The translations under genes were made by a program, and so were the position numbers. From Hydrogenovibrio halophilus DSM 15072 (GTDB lineage Bacteria > Pseudomonadota > Gammaproteobacteria > Thiomicrospirales > Thiomicrospiraceae), in NCBI RefSeq assembly GCF_000384235.1, contig NZ_KB913033.1, positions 558,001 to 622,000 on the forward strand: a DNA stretch of 64,000 nt, written 5' to 3'. The stretch's first letter is position 1. Each line of letters opens with the position of its first letter. The notes beneath the pieces are model-generated. The model had not been told where the DNA came from and did not search any database. It was given only the letters and a program-made list of their open reading frames with translations. This document shows, piece after piece, positions 9,323 to 17,461 of this stretch.

Positions 9323-10994
9323 AATCGTTTCCTCGTCTATGCTGTTGCGAGCGCTGCTTTCTTTGCTGTTCTCTGCGCTTTTGATAGGCAATGGTGACTG
9401 CCTCAGGGTCATAAAAAGAATGTTTTTCCCACCCCGTTTCCTGGGTGGTTTCGTGGCCTTTGCCCGCCACCACAATCACGTCCGTTGTCTGAGCCTGGGC
9501 CACCGCAAAATCGATGGCGGCCTGACGGTCGTGGATGACGGTGGCGTTTTGTTCTGCCTCTTCCCCCAGCACCGCACAAACGCCCTGCATAATGGCGTCC
9601 GTAATGACCTGGGGCGACTCCCGTCGTGGGTTGTCATCGGTGATCACGATTTGGTCGGCGTTTTGCGCGGCCACCTGCCCCATCTGTGCGCGCTTGCCCA
9701 CATCGCGGTTGCCGCCGCAGCCAAACACCGCCCACAGTTGTCCCGTCTGGGGCAGATGGGCGCGGGCCCCAGTCAATGCGGCCTGCAGGCCATCGGCGGT
9801 ATGGGCGTAATCGACCAGCACCACTGGCCCGGTCAGCCCCTCTGGCGGTGCCACCCTTTGCATCCGTCCGGGCACAGCGCTCAGGGAGGTCAAATCGTCT
9901 TCCGACAATTCGTGGGTCAGAGTTCGCACCAGCCCCAGAGCGCACATCACATTGTCCAGCTGAAACGCGCCCATCAGCCCCAGCGTGGTCGACCAGTGAT
10001 CCGTCCCCAGCGCCAACGCCATTTCCCAGCCAGTGGGACAGGCCCGCGCCGATTGCAGGGTGATGGTGGCCTCGGGACAGGGCGCATGACCGTAACCGAT
10101 CACTTCCGGCGCCTTATCTTGCGTCCCGGCTTGCTGTTGCAGGGTTCGCCCCAGCGCATCGTCCAGATTCAGAACCCAATATTCCGCTGGCCAATCGGTA
10201 AACAGACGCTTTTTGGCCGCCTGATACGCGCCCAGACTGCCGTGAAAATCCAAATGATCCTGCGTCACCTGCGTCAATGCCAGGGCATGAAAACGCAGCC
10301 CGGCAATCCGTCCCAGTTCGATGGCATGGGACGACACTTCCATCACCGCCGTGCGCAGATTCCGGTCCCGCCAGTCGGCCAAAGTCGCATTCAGTTCGAA
10401 CGCCTCCGGCGTGGTATTGAGCGATGCCTCGCCCTGCCAGTGACCCGACTGCCAAAAACCCATGCCCAGAGTGCCGATCAGACCGACTTTGTCGCCGTGC
10501 GCACTCAGCAGTTGCGCGGCAAATTGCGCCACCGAAGTTTTGCCATTGGTGCCGGTCACCCCCAGAAGCTTGATTGATTGCGAAGGCCGGTGATAAAACC
10601 AGTTGGCCAGTTCGTTCTGACGCCTTGCGTTGAGCGGTTCGCTCAGTGTGATCAGCACCACTGCCTGCTTGTGTTTGGGTCCGGCCGATGCCCATTTTGA
10701 CCAGGCCTGGTCAAAATGGGTCTGACCAACCGCATCGGTGATCACCAATCTGGCCCCGGCTGCCAGAGCCTGATCACTGAATTCGGCACCATGATGCCGT
10801 TCCCCCGGCAGAGCGACAAAACCGCCGTTTTCAGGCACCCGATCCGCCCTTGCCCGCAGGCCCGTTATCGTCCTGTCCCAATCGGGATGCCAGCCCTGTG
10901 CCTTTTCACCAGGCCTGGTCATTTCTGCAGAATACAGAGCCACTTGGGCATCCGACACCTGCAGGAAGGCGAGCAACTGCGAAAGCGCTCTCAT
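9309..10994 (-). CDS. murE: UDP-N-acetylmuramoyl-tripeptide synthetase (meso-diaminopimelate adding)
   Basis: MurE adds the third stem residue. The start at 10994 (MRALSQLL) follows the ftsI stop by one base, giving 561 residues, longer than the roughly 495 of E. coli. The ATP loop TGTNGKT is at 147-153, and DNPR in the C-terminal domain predicts meso-diaminopimelate specificity. Part of the extra length is a loop near residues 90-112 in the N-terminal domain that contains HFDQAWSKW. That segment is encoded by a 30-bp perfect palindrome (10691-10720). A second palindrome copy (10908-10919) encodes TRPG near residue 26. Confidence 0.95.
   Translation of the reverse strand: MRALSQLLAFLQVSDAQVALYSAEMTRPGEKAQGWHPDWDRTITGLRARADRVPENGGFVALPGERHHGAEFSDQALAAGARLVITDAVGQTHFDQAWSKWASAGPKHKQAVVLITLSEPLNARRQNELANWFYHRPSQSIKLLGVTGTNGKTSVAQFAAQLLSAHGDKVGLIGTLGMGFWQSGHWQGEASLNTTPEAFELNATLADWRDRNLRTAVMEVSSHAIELGRIAGLRFHALALTQVTQDHLDFHGSLGAYQAAKKRLFTDWPAEYWVLNLDDALGRTLQQQAGTQDKAPEVIGYGHAPCPEATITLQSARACPTGWEMALALGTDHWSTTLGLMGAFQLDNVMCALGLVRTLTHELSEDDLTSLSAVPGRMQRVAPPEGLTGPVVLVDYAHTADGLQAALTGARAHLPQTGQLWAVFGCGGNRDVGKRAQMGQVAAQNADQIVITDDNPRRESPQVITDAIMQGVCAVLGEEAEQNATVIHDRQAAIDFAVAQAQTTDVIVVAGKGHETTQETGWEKHSFYDPEAVTIAYQKRREQQRKQRSQQHRRGNDCVDT
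10691..10720. repeat. 30-bp perfect palindrome around ACCAGGCCTGGT, inside murE
   Basis: The core 12-mer is at 10700-10711. Arms CCCATTTTG and CAAAATGGG extend it symmetrically to 30 bp without mismatch. It is read in murE as His-Phe-Asp-Gln-Ala-Trp-Ser-Lys-Trp. This is the longest copy in the window. Confidence 0.97.
10908..10919. repeat. ACCAGGCCTGGT palindrome (exact), second copy in murE
   Basis: Exact 12-mer 208 bp from the 30-bp copy. It is the only exact genic copy read in another frame (Thr-Arg-Pro-Gly), near the amino terminus of MurE. Confidence 0.95.
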
Positions 10995-10995
10995 A

Positions 10996-12837
10996 TTACC
11001 GGGCCTGCTCGGCGGTTTCATCGTCCGAAGACAGCTGGCCCGGCGGACGGGCCACCTCTTCGACCGGCGTTTCGTCTGTCTCGTCCACCGGCTCGGCTTT
11101 GGGACGGGTGTGGGCATCGGGCGGAACCTGATAAAGACGCAGGGCTTCGCTCATCACCGACTGAAACACCGGCCCGATCAATTTGCCGCCATAATAGACC
11201 CCGCGACTGGGATCGACCACCGCCGTGGCCATGATAAAGCGCGGCTGATCCACCGGCACCACCCCCGCAAACAGGGCCGCATAGCGATTGGCCGCATAGC
11301 CGCCGCCCTGACTCAAATGCACGGTGCCGGTTTTGCCCGCCACCCGATAGCCTTCGATCTGCGCCTGAGGCGCTGTGCCCCCGGAAGCCACCACCGATTC
11401 CAGCATCCGCAACACCGTCTGTGCGGTTTCCGGCGTAATCACGGCCCGGCCCGAAGACGGGGAAGGCGGCGGCTCCTGCTTGATCACACTCAGGGGCTGA
11501 ATCCGCCCCTGATTGCTGAAAATCAGATAGGCCTGGGCCAGCTGCAACAGATTGATGTTGAAGCCATAGCCAAAGGCGCTGGAAGTCTGATCCAGTTCCT
11601 GCCATTCCCTTGCCGGTTTCAGGTAGCCCATGATTTCACCGGGCAGAAACAAACCGGAATCCTGAGCAAAGCCTATGTCGTGATACATTTGCCATTGCTG
11701 TTGCGGCGTCAGGGTCAGGGCGATTTTGGCGGCCCCCACATTGCTCGAACGCTGCAGAATTTCTTTCGGAGTCAGATCGCCATGGGCATGGGTGTCGGTG
11801 ATCACTTCGCCCTGTACCCGCATGCGTCCGCGACCGGTCTCAATCACCGAATCCGGTTCAATCTGCCCCTGATCCAGTGCCTTGGCCACCACAAACGGCT
11901 TGACGGTGGAGCCGGGTTCCAGACGATCGGTGACAGGCCGGTTACGCAGACTTTCCCCCAGCAACTGACTGCGGTCATTGGGATTGAACCCCGGCACCGA
12001 GACCATGGCCAGCACTTCGCCACTGCGAGCGTCCAGAATCACCGACATGGCCGAAGCGGCCTGATGTTCGATCTGCAGGCGCTTCAGGCGGTGGTACAGG
12101 AAAAACTGCAAATCCTGATCAATCGACAACAGCAGATCCTGCCCGACTTTGGCCGGTTGCAGATCCTTGACGAAATGCACCACCCGGCCGGTTCGGTCCC
12201 GTATGACCTGTTTCTTGCCCGGCTCACCCCGAAGCCACTCGTTGTAGATTTTTTCAATGCCGGCAATGCCGCGATCGTCAATGTCATTAAAGCCGACCAG
12301 ATGCCCGGCCACTTCGCCCGCCGGATAATAGCGTTTATAGGCGGTCTCCACATAAACGCCCGGCAGCGCCAGTTCGCGAATGCGCGCGCCCATTTCGGGC
12401 AGAACCTGACGTTTGACATACATAAAACGCCGCTGCTTCTGCGCCAGTATCTGCGGGGTCAATCCAGGTTCGGACAGTTTCAGCCATTGCAGCAGCGTCT
12501 GATACCCCTCCTGAAACGTCTCAACCCGCTGTTTTTTTTCTGTGGACCAGTCGGCAGTCTGCTGTGGTGACGGGGCCAGCCAGGCTGAGACGACCTGGGG
12601 GTCCAGCCATACGGTATTGACCGGCGTACTCAATGCCAGCAGGCGTCCATGCCGGTCCAGTATGTCCCCGCGTGGCGCGGCCATGTCCAGCACCCGGACC
12701 TGACGCTTGTTGCCCTCCGACTGCAGAAAATCGGCCTGAAGGATCTGCACATAAAATGCACGCGCACCCAGCGCCACAAACACCGCCAGCATCAGCCATA
12801 AAATCAATCGGTCGCGTGGAAGCATTCGGGGGATCAT
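10996..12837 (-). CDS. ftsI: Peptidoglycan D,D-transpeptidase FtsI (PBP3)
   Basis: Septal class B penicillin-binding protein of 613 residues. One N-terminal anchor at about 11-30 is followed by a PBP dimerisation domain (RGDILDRHGRLLA near 56-68). The transpeptidase domain holds Ser310 in STVK, SSN at 364-366 and KTGT at 502-505, so the enzyme should be active. After the transpeptidase domain there is a tail of about 50 residues rich in Pro, Glu and Asp. The start overlaps ftsL by 4 bp, and only one base separates its stop from murE. It should form the septal synthase with FtsW from the same cluster. Confidence 0.96.
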   Translation of the reverse strand: MIPRMLPRDRLILWLMLAVFVALGARAFYVQILQADFLQSEGNKRQVRVLDMAAPRGDILDRHGRLLALSTPVNTVWLDPQVVSAWLAPSPQQTADWSTEKKQRVETFQEGYQTLLQWLKLSEPGLTPQILAQKQRRFMYVKRQVLPEMGARIRELALPGVYVETAYKRYYPAGEVAGHLVGFNDIDDRGIAGIEKIYNEWLRGEPGKKQVIRDRTGRVVHFVKDLQPAKVGQDLLLSIDQDLQFFLYHRLKRLQIEHQAASAMSVILDARSGEVLAMVSVPGFNPNDRSQLLGESLRNRPVTDRLEPGSTVKPFVVAKALDQGQIEPDSVIETGRGRMRVQGEVITDTHAHGDLTPKEILQRSSNVGAAKIALTLTPQQQWQMYHDIGFAQDSGLFLPGEIMGYLKPAREWQELDQTSSAFGYGFNINLLQLAQAYLIFSNQGRIQPLSVIKQEPPPSPSSGRAVITPETAQTVLRMLESVVASGGTAPQAQIEGYRVAGKTGTVHLSQGGGYAANRYAALFAGVVPVDQPRFIMATAVVDPSRGVYYGGKLIGPVFQSVMSEALRLYQVPPDAHTRPKAEPVDETDETPVEEVARPPGQLSSDDETAEQAR

Positions 12838-13205
12838 GGTGCGGCATCCCTGACGAGACCCTGCGAAATACCAGGCAACGACAACACGATTGTCTGGCCC
12901 CGAGTGTCGGGCAAGCGCGAACGCAACTGCAATTCGGTTTTGGCTTTGCGTTCCACCCTGGCCAGAGCGGTCAAATGATGTTTTTCCAGAACCAGACGGC
13001 CACGATCATGAATCAACACCTGCTCCTGGACAATGGCTTGCGCCAACCGGGTTTCCAGATGGCGCACATGATGCTGGACCAGCACCACCGCCAAAGCGGA
13101 AACCAAAACGACCGCTGAAAGTCCGCCCACGAGCAGACCCCGTCCGCTGAACCGTGTCAGCGAAACGAGGCCGGGGAGTCGTGGCGAACCGTCAGCGGTC
13201 GTCAT
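12834..13205 (-). CDS. ftsL: Cell-division protein FtsL
   Basis: Small bitopic division protein, about 123 residues if read from the second of two adjacent ATGs (13205, with AGG six bases upstream; 13208 is the alternative). A basic N-terminal cytoplasmic stretch is followed by one membrane segment (GLLVGGLSAVVLVSALAVVL) and a periplasmic coiled-coil with heptad hydrophobics. Identification rests on this topology and on its position directly before ftsI, since FtsL sequences diverge strongly. Its ORF ends inside the ftsI start. It should join the FtsQ-FtsB-FtsL complex, whose other members are not in this window. Confidence 0.88.
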   Translation of the reverse strand: MTTADGSPRLPGLVSLTRFSGRGLLVGGLSAVVLVSALAVVLVQHHVRHLETRLAQAIVQEQVLIHDRGRLVLEKHHLTALARVERKAKTELQLRSRLPDTRGQTIVLSLPGISQGLVRDAAP

Positions 13206-13237
13206 CATGGACCTGGTCTGCTCAGGTCGGCGTAAAA

Positions 13238-14437
13238 TCAATCAACCTGGCGGCGCAAAAAAGCCGGAATGTCCAGGTAATTGGAACCTTTGTCTTGGGT
13301 CTGAGCATGAGAACCGTTGACCGCCATTTTTTCACGGCTGATTTCCGGTTCTCTGCGGGCCGCAATACTGGGTTCGACCGGTTTTGACGAGGTCATGGCC
13401 TGTTTTTCTTCGGCCTTGGAAGCCTCCACCGCCTGCAGATTGGGGGTGACTTTTTCCGGTTTGGCCTGAGCGTCCTGCGCTTCGGACAAGCCGGTTGCCA
13501 CCACCGTGACCCGGATTTCATCCGACATGGCTTCGTCGATTGAGGTCCCGATGATCACTTTGGCATCCGCCGAAGCCACCTGGTCAATCACATCCCCGAC
13601 TTCGTTGAATTCACCCAGAGTGAAATCCAGCCCGGACGTGATATTGACCAGCAGGCCACGTGCGCCGGACACAGAAATGTCTTCCAGAAGCGGATTGGCA
13701 ATGGCTTTTTCTGCGGCCTTGATCGCCCGATCTTCGCCGGTGGCATGCCCCACGCCCATCATGGCAACGCCCCGTTCGCTCATGACTGTGCGCAAATCCT
13801 CAAAGTCGACGTTGATCATGCCCGGACGGGTCACCAGTTCGGAAATGCCCTGGACCGCACCGTGCAACACTTCGTTGGCGTAATCAAACGCTTTGGCCAG
13901 CACAAAATCGCTGCCCAGCACTTTGAGCAGTTTGTCATTGGGCACGGTGATCAGTGAATCCACATGCTCCGACAATTCGGCAATACCGGCTTCGGCCACT
14001 TTGGCCCGCCGTTCAAACCCGAACGGACGACTGACCACGCCCACGGTCAGAATCCCCATGTCGCGTGCGGCCTGTGCCACCACTGGCGCAGCGCCGGTGC
14101 CGGTGCCCCCGCCCATACCAGCGGTAATGAACACCATGTCCGCGCCTTTCAGCGACTCCTTGACCTGTTCGATGTTTTCCTTGGCCGCTTCCATCCCCTT
14201 TTCCGGGTTGGCTCCGGCACCCAGACCATTTTCACCCAATTGAATGCAGGTGGTCACAGCCGAGTTTTTCAGTGCCTGCACATCGGTGTTGGCACACATG
14301 AATTCCACGCCCTCAACCTGAGAACGCACCATATAATCCACGGCATTGCCGCCGCCGCCACCCAGGCCAATGACCTTAATGGAGGGCAACCCGGCCTGAT
14401 CGGCCGTGGTTTCCTTAAGTTCAAACTGCATAGACAT
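13238..14437 (-). CDS. ftsZ: Cell-division GTPase FtsZ, in an unusual position
   Basis: Tubulin-like GTPase of 399 residues that forms the Z ring. The nucleotide loop GGGTGTG is at 109-115, the N-terminal [16 protein letters not shown] motif is intact, and the T7 loop [11 protein letters not shown] is present. A variable linker leads to the conserved C-terminal peptide DIPAFLRRQ that binds FtsA and ZipA. A good ribosome site (GGGGAG) precedes the ATG. The oddity is location: it lies between rsmH and ftsL, whereas in typical gammaproteobacterial dcw clusters it is last, after ftsQ and ftsA. It would thus be transcribed early from the mraZ promoter. Confidence 0.98.
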   Translation of the reverse strand: MSMQFELKETTADQAGLPSIKVIGLGGGGGNAVDYMVRSQVEGVEFMCANTDVQALKNSAVTTCIQLGENGLGAGANPEKGMEAAKENIEQVKESLKGADMVFITAGMGGGTGTGAAPVVAQAARDMGILTVGVVSRPFGFERRAKVAEAGIAELSEHVDSLITVPNDKLLKVLGSDFVLAKAFDYANEVLHGAVQGISELVTRPGMINVDFEDLRTVMSERGVAMMGVGHATGEDRAIKAAEKAIANPLLEDISVSGARGLLVNITSGLDFTLGEFNEVGDVIDQVASADAKVIIGTSIDEAMSDEIRVTVVATGLSEAQDAQAKPEKVTPNLQAVEASKAEEKQAMTSSKPVEPSIAARREPEISREKMAVNGSHAQTQDKGSNYLDIPAFLRRQVD

Positions 14438-14511
14438 TGATACTCCCCTTTATCAACCGATGAACGCCCGCTTTTGCGGACAAAAATGACTACCGACAAC
14501 CGGCCCAAATC

Positions 14512-15465
14512 TTAGAGCTTTTGAGCCACCCTCAAAACCGCACTGCGAGCGCGCGGATTACGCTGGCACTCCGTCTCAGATGGAAAAACCGGCTTGCCAA
14601 CTTTTTTCAATACCGGCGCCACCACCTCGATTTCGATGGGCGACGCCGGAAACAAATCTTTTGGTGTCGAATGATCGCGAATGAACCGCTTGACCATCCG
14701 ATCTTCCAACGAATGGAAACTGATGACCGCCAGACGCCCGCCCGGTGCCAGCACCGAGAGTGACTGATCGAGCACCTGCTCCAGACCTTCCAACTCACGA
14801 TTGACCGAGATGCGAATCGCCTGAAAGGTCCGAGTGGCCGGATGCTTGTGACGTTCTTTTCTGGGGCTGGCGGCTTTCACCACCTCCGCCAATTGCGTGG
14901 TGGTCTGCAGCGCTTCGGTGCCACTGACCTCTTTGATCGCCCGGGCAATGCGTCCGGCAAATTTTTCTTCGCCGTATTCCCGCAACACCTTCATCAGCGT
15001 TTTCTCTTCCACCTGGGCCAGCCATTGTTCGGCGCTCAGTCCGGCCTCCGGGTTCATGCGCATGTCCAGTGGCCCTTCGCGCATAAAGCTGAAACCACGC
15101 TCGGCTTCGTCCAGTTGCGGCGAAGACACGCCAATGTCCAGAAACACCCCGTTGACCCGCCCGGTCCAGCCCCTTTGCTCACAAAGTTCAGCCAATTGAT
15201 CAAAGCGGGCATGGGCCATCTCAAACCGGGGATCGTCGCCCATGTGCGCATTGGCCCAGGCCACCGCTTCGGGATCCTGATCGATTCCCAGCAAGCGCCC
15301 TTTTTCGGACAGCTCGGCCAGAATCGCCTGACTGTGACCGCCCCGCCCGAATGTCCCGTCAATGTAAATCCCATCCGGGACCAACGCCAGCGCCTGCACA
15401 CTTTCTTCCAACAGAACCGACGCATGGTGGCCAGCGGCCGCATGGCTTCCAGACGGTGCCATCAC
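14512..15465 (-). CDS. rsmH: 16S rRNA (cytosine(1402)-N(4))-methyltransferase
   Basis: RsmH (MraW) methylates C1402 of 16S rRNA using S-adenosylmethionine. The 317-residue protein has the family start HHASVLLEESVQAL, the SAM-binding region DGTFGRGGHSQAIL, FLDIGVSSPQLDEAERGFSF, and the C-terminal RLAVISFHSLEDRMVKRFI segment. Its start overlaps the mraZ stop by 4 bp. The 74-bp gap before ftsZ is the widest inside the cluster and could hold an extra ftsZ promoter. Confidence 0.97.
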   Translation of the reverse strand: MMAPSGSHAAAGHHASVLLEESVQALALVPDGIYIDGTFGRGGHSQAILAELSEKGRLLGIDQDPEAVAWANAHMGDDPRFEMAHARFDQLAELCEQRGWTGRVNGVFLDIGVSSPQLDEAERGFSFMREGPLDMRMNPEAGLSAEQWLAQVEEKTLMKVLREYGEEKFAGRIARAIKEVSGTEALQTTTQLAEVVKAASPRKERHKHPATRTFQAIRISVNRELEGLEQVLDQSLSVLAPGGRLAVISFHSLEDRMVKRFIRDHSTPKDLFPASPIEIEVVAPVLKKVGKPVFPSETECQRNPRARSAVLRVAQKL

Positions 15466-15920
15466 AGACTCAGGTTCGACAGCGCTTCCGACATGTCGCC
15501 CCCCTGAGCATCGGCCAGCATGTCCGGCCGACTCTCATCCCAGGCCGCTTGCGACCAGAGTTCAAATTTGTTGCCCTGACCCAGCAGGATGGCCGATTTG
15601 TCCAGCCCGGCATGCTCGCGCAACAGGCCCGGCAACAATACCCGGCCCTGCGAATCCATTTCCATTTCCGAAGCATGGCCCAGCAACAGGCGCTGCACCA
15701 GCCGGGCTTGCGGGTCCATATTGGGCAGGCTGATCAGCTTGCGTTCAATCGCTTCCCATTCATCCAAGGTATAAATCAGCAGGCAAGGGCTGTGCAAGTC
15801 AATGGTGGCCACCAGCTCATTGTCGCTGGCCTCCTCAATCGCGGCACGATAGCGCTTGGGGATCGCCAAACGACCCTTCGCGTCCATATTGATTGCGTTG
15901 ATACCACGAAAAAACAACAT
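15462..15920 (-). CDS. mraZ: Transcriptional regulator MraZ
   Basis: MraZ is a DNA-binding protein of the SpoVT/AbrB type that represses its own dcw operon in E. coli. The 152-residue protein shows two tandem MraZ repeats, seen as INAINMDAKGRLAIPKRYR near 8-26 and EMEMDSQGRVLLPGLLREH in the second half. It is the first gene of the cluster. Just upstream lie a near-consensus promoter and four AGTGG direct repeats, the expected type of MraZ operator. The ribosome site is weak and overlaps the last repeat. Confidence 0.96.
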   Translation of the reverse strand: MLFFRGINAINMDAKGRLAIPKRYRAAIEEASDNELVATIDLHSPCLLIYTLDEWEAIERKLISLPNMDPQARLVQRLLLGHASEMEMDSQGRVLLPGLLREHAGLDKSAILLGQGNKFELWSQAAWDESRPDMLADAQGGDMSEALSNLSL

Positions 15921-15926
15921 TTATTT

Positions 15927-15961
15927 CCACTATTCGCCACTTGCCACCACTTATCGCCACT
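15927..15961 (-). promoter_or_regulatory. Probable MraZ operator: four AGTGG repeats at 10-bp spacing
   Basis: On the minus strand AGTGG occurs four times with start points exactly 10 bp apart (plus-strand CCACT at 15927, 15937, 15947 and 15957). They run from the -10 element to just before the mraZ ATG. E. coli MraZ is known to bind TGGGN direct repeats spaced on the same 10-bp helical period near this promoter. Here the core is GTGG rather than TGGG, so the match is by arrangement and position. Occupancy would block RNA polymerase and give autorepression. Confidence 0.8.
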
Positions 15962-15987
15962 ATATTGACTTTCCGAACCCCTGTCAA
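15959..15987 (-). promoter_or_regulatory. Sigma-70 promoter of the dcw cluster
   Basis: On the minus strand a perfect -35 TTGACA (15987-15982) is followed after 17 bp by TATAGT (15964-15959). Transcription would start near 15952, about 32 bp before the mraZ ATG. The -10 overlaps the first AGTGG repeat of the presumed operator. No equally good promoter was seen inside the downstream gene series. Confidence 0.85.
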
Positions 15988-16486
15988 GCAATCGAACGGG
16001 ATTGATTTAAGAAATTCTTATTGCAGACCAACAACTTAGCGCTGACAGCAAACCGGACGGGATTCGGAAAAAAGAAAAAATAACATCTGTTTATTCATAC
16101 GGTTACACACATAACCAAACAATGCATTTGAACTGAAAAAAATAAGCAATTGAAAGAATGGAAAGTTTACAGAATCAAACGCAGAGTTAAAAAACCACAA
16201 CATCTAGCGGTTAGTAGAAAATTAATCGCTATATATTGAAAATCAGAAGACAAGTCCATCGAGATAAAGAATTCACCAGGCCTGGTGAAAAGAGCAGGAG
16301 AACCTAACCCGAATATTTCACAAATTTGCACCGATCTCGCTTGCCCCTTGATTCCACAAGCAATATTTTCTCAGTCGATCGTAATCAGGTAGATACGACG
16401 CTTCTTCGAAAATTTCCTTGTGAAAACAAGTTCCTGCGCGACCTCAGCACAAATTCATGAAACATTCGGGCTAAAAGAAAAAGGGC
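15988..16486. other. AT-rich gene-free stretch between mraZ and rnpB
   Basis: About 500 bp clearly richer in A and T than the rest of the window, with several A tracts and no convincing gene. It contains one palindrome copy (16272-16289). On the minus strand about 41 codons ending at 16318 lack a start and read like a protein fragment (EEASYLPDYDRLRKY), so a gene relic is possible but not shown. Confidence 0.6.
16272..16289. repeat. ACCAGGCCTGGT palindrome (exact), intergenic, 18 bp
   Basis: Core at 16275-16286, extended by TTC/GAA to an 18-bp perfect palindrome, in the AT-rich gap upstream of the mraZ promoter. Confidence 0.95.
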
Positions 16487-16856
16487 AAGAAGGTCTGTAA
16501 GCCGGGTTCTGTCCTGTTGCCAGGTAGCAACCATTCATCTGGGCGTGCCATCACTGACAGCCTCAAGCGACCTACCCGAAAACCCGGTGCGAGCCACACC
16601 GTGCCCGTGCGAAACGGACCCGTTTTCCTATTTGGTCTTGCACTGAATGGGGTTTGCCCTGCCGCAGACGGTTACCCGCTGCGCGGTGCGCTCTTACCGC
16701 ACCTTTTCACCCTTACCGGTTGCCCGGCGGTTCGTTTTCTGTGGCACTTTCCGTCGGCTCACGCCGCCCAGCCGTTAGCTGGCATTCTGCTCTGCAGTGC
16801 CCGGACTTTCCTCGAACTCGATTTGACTCAAGCCCGCGATTGCCCGACCTTCTTGC
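16487..16856 (-). ncRNA. rnpB: RNase P RNA (type A)
   Basis: Catalytic RNA of RNase P, which matures tRNA 5' ends. On the minus strand the conserved GAGGAAAGTCCGGGC segment follows the 5' region, and the RNA ends near GGCTTACAGACC. The two ends pair in a perfect 9-bp P1 helix, AAGAAGGTC at the 5' end with GACCTTCTT at the 3' end (16846-16854 with 16487-16495). The size of about 370 nt is normal for bacterial type A. A promoter lies directly upstream. It is divergent from the DUF2062 gene. Confidence 0.95.
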
Positions 16857-16863
16857 GAAGGCT

Positions 16864-16892
16864 ACTCTACCCGAAAGCCGCGATCATGTCCA
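16864..16892 (-). promoter_or_regulatory. Promoter of rnpB
   Basis: Minus-strand TGGACA (16892-16887), a 17-bp spacer and TAGAGT (16869-16864) predict a start near 16857, right at the first base of the P1 helix. Agreement between the predicted start and the RNA end supports both calls. Confidence 0.7.
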
Positions 16893-16933
16893 TTTTGTTA
16901 CAAACACGTGCGCCCGGTTGGTACAATGACTTA

Positions 16934-17461
16934 ATGGTTCGTTATCTCAAATTGCAAATGCACCGAATCGGCCGCAAAGTCCGGCAATCGGCCCTACTCA
17001 ACCGCTATTTCCCGCGCTTCAAGGACCGGGTGTACTGGGCGGGCAACCGCATGTCTTTTGCACGGGCGGGGTTCATCGGTGCCTTCTGCATGATGCTGCC
17101 CATTCCGTTTCAGATGTTGCTGGGCTCGATTCTGGCCTATTATGGCCGGGCCAATATCCCGCTGGCCACAGCACTGGCCTGGATCACCAACCCTCTGACC
17201 ATGGGCCCCATCTGGTATGGCGGCTATCAATTCGGCACCTGGTTTCTGAACGTCCCCGACGTGCATCCGAGCATGCAAAACCTGGCCATTGGCTCACCCA
17301 TCTGGTTTGAACAGGTTTTCCCATTGATCTGGCAGCCGTTTTTTCTGGGCAATCTGATGCTGGGCGTGATTTTTGGCAGCCTGCTGTTTGCGCTGATTGC
17401 TTACCTGCATCCGGTGCGTTTCCTGTTTAATGCCCTGTCACGACGCCGGAGTCAGCGCTGA
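16934..17461 (+). CDS. DUF2062 membrane protein
   Basis: A 175-residue inner-membrane protein of the DUF2062 family (function unknown). The frame is open far upstream but that part overlaps rnpB. The start at 16934 (MVRYLKLQ) lies after rnpB; an ATG at 16886 (MSILLQ) is possible but would fall in the rnpB promoter. A basic N terminus is followed by the family segment (RMSFARAGFIGAFCMMLP, then IPFQM) and ITNPLTMGPIWYGGYQFG, with about three hydrophobic helices. The stop TGA shares one base with the ATG of the GGDEF gene, so the two are coupled. Confidence 0.85.
   Translation: MVRYLKLQMHRIGRKVRQSALLNRYFPRFKDRVYWAGNRMSFARAGFIGAFCMMLPIPFQMLLGSILAYYGRANIPLATALAWITNPLTMGPIWYGGYQFGTWFLNVPDVHPSMQNLAIGSPIWFEQVFPLIWQPFFLGNLMLGVIFGSLLFALIAYLHPVRFLFNALSRRRSQR

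Noticed and set aside
16517-16933. Upstream extension of the DUF2062 reading frame
   Set aside because: It runs through the RNase P RNA gene and its promoter and has no DUF2062 similarity.
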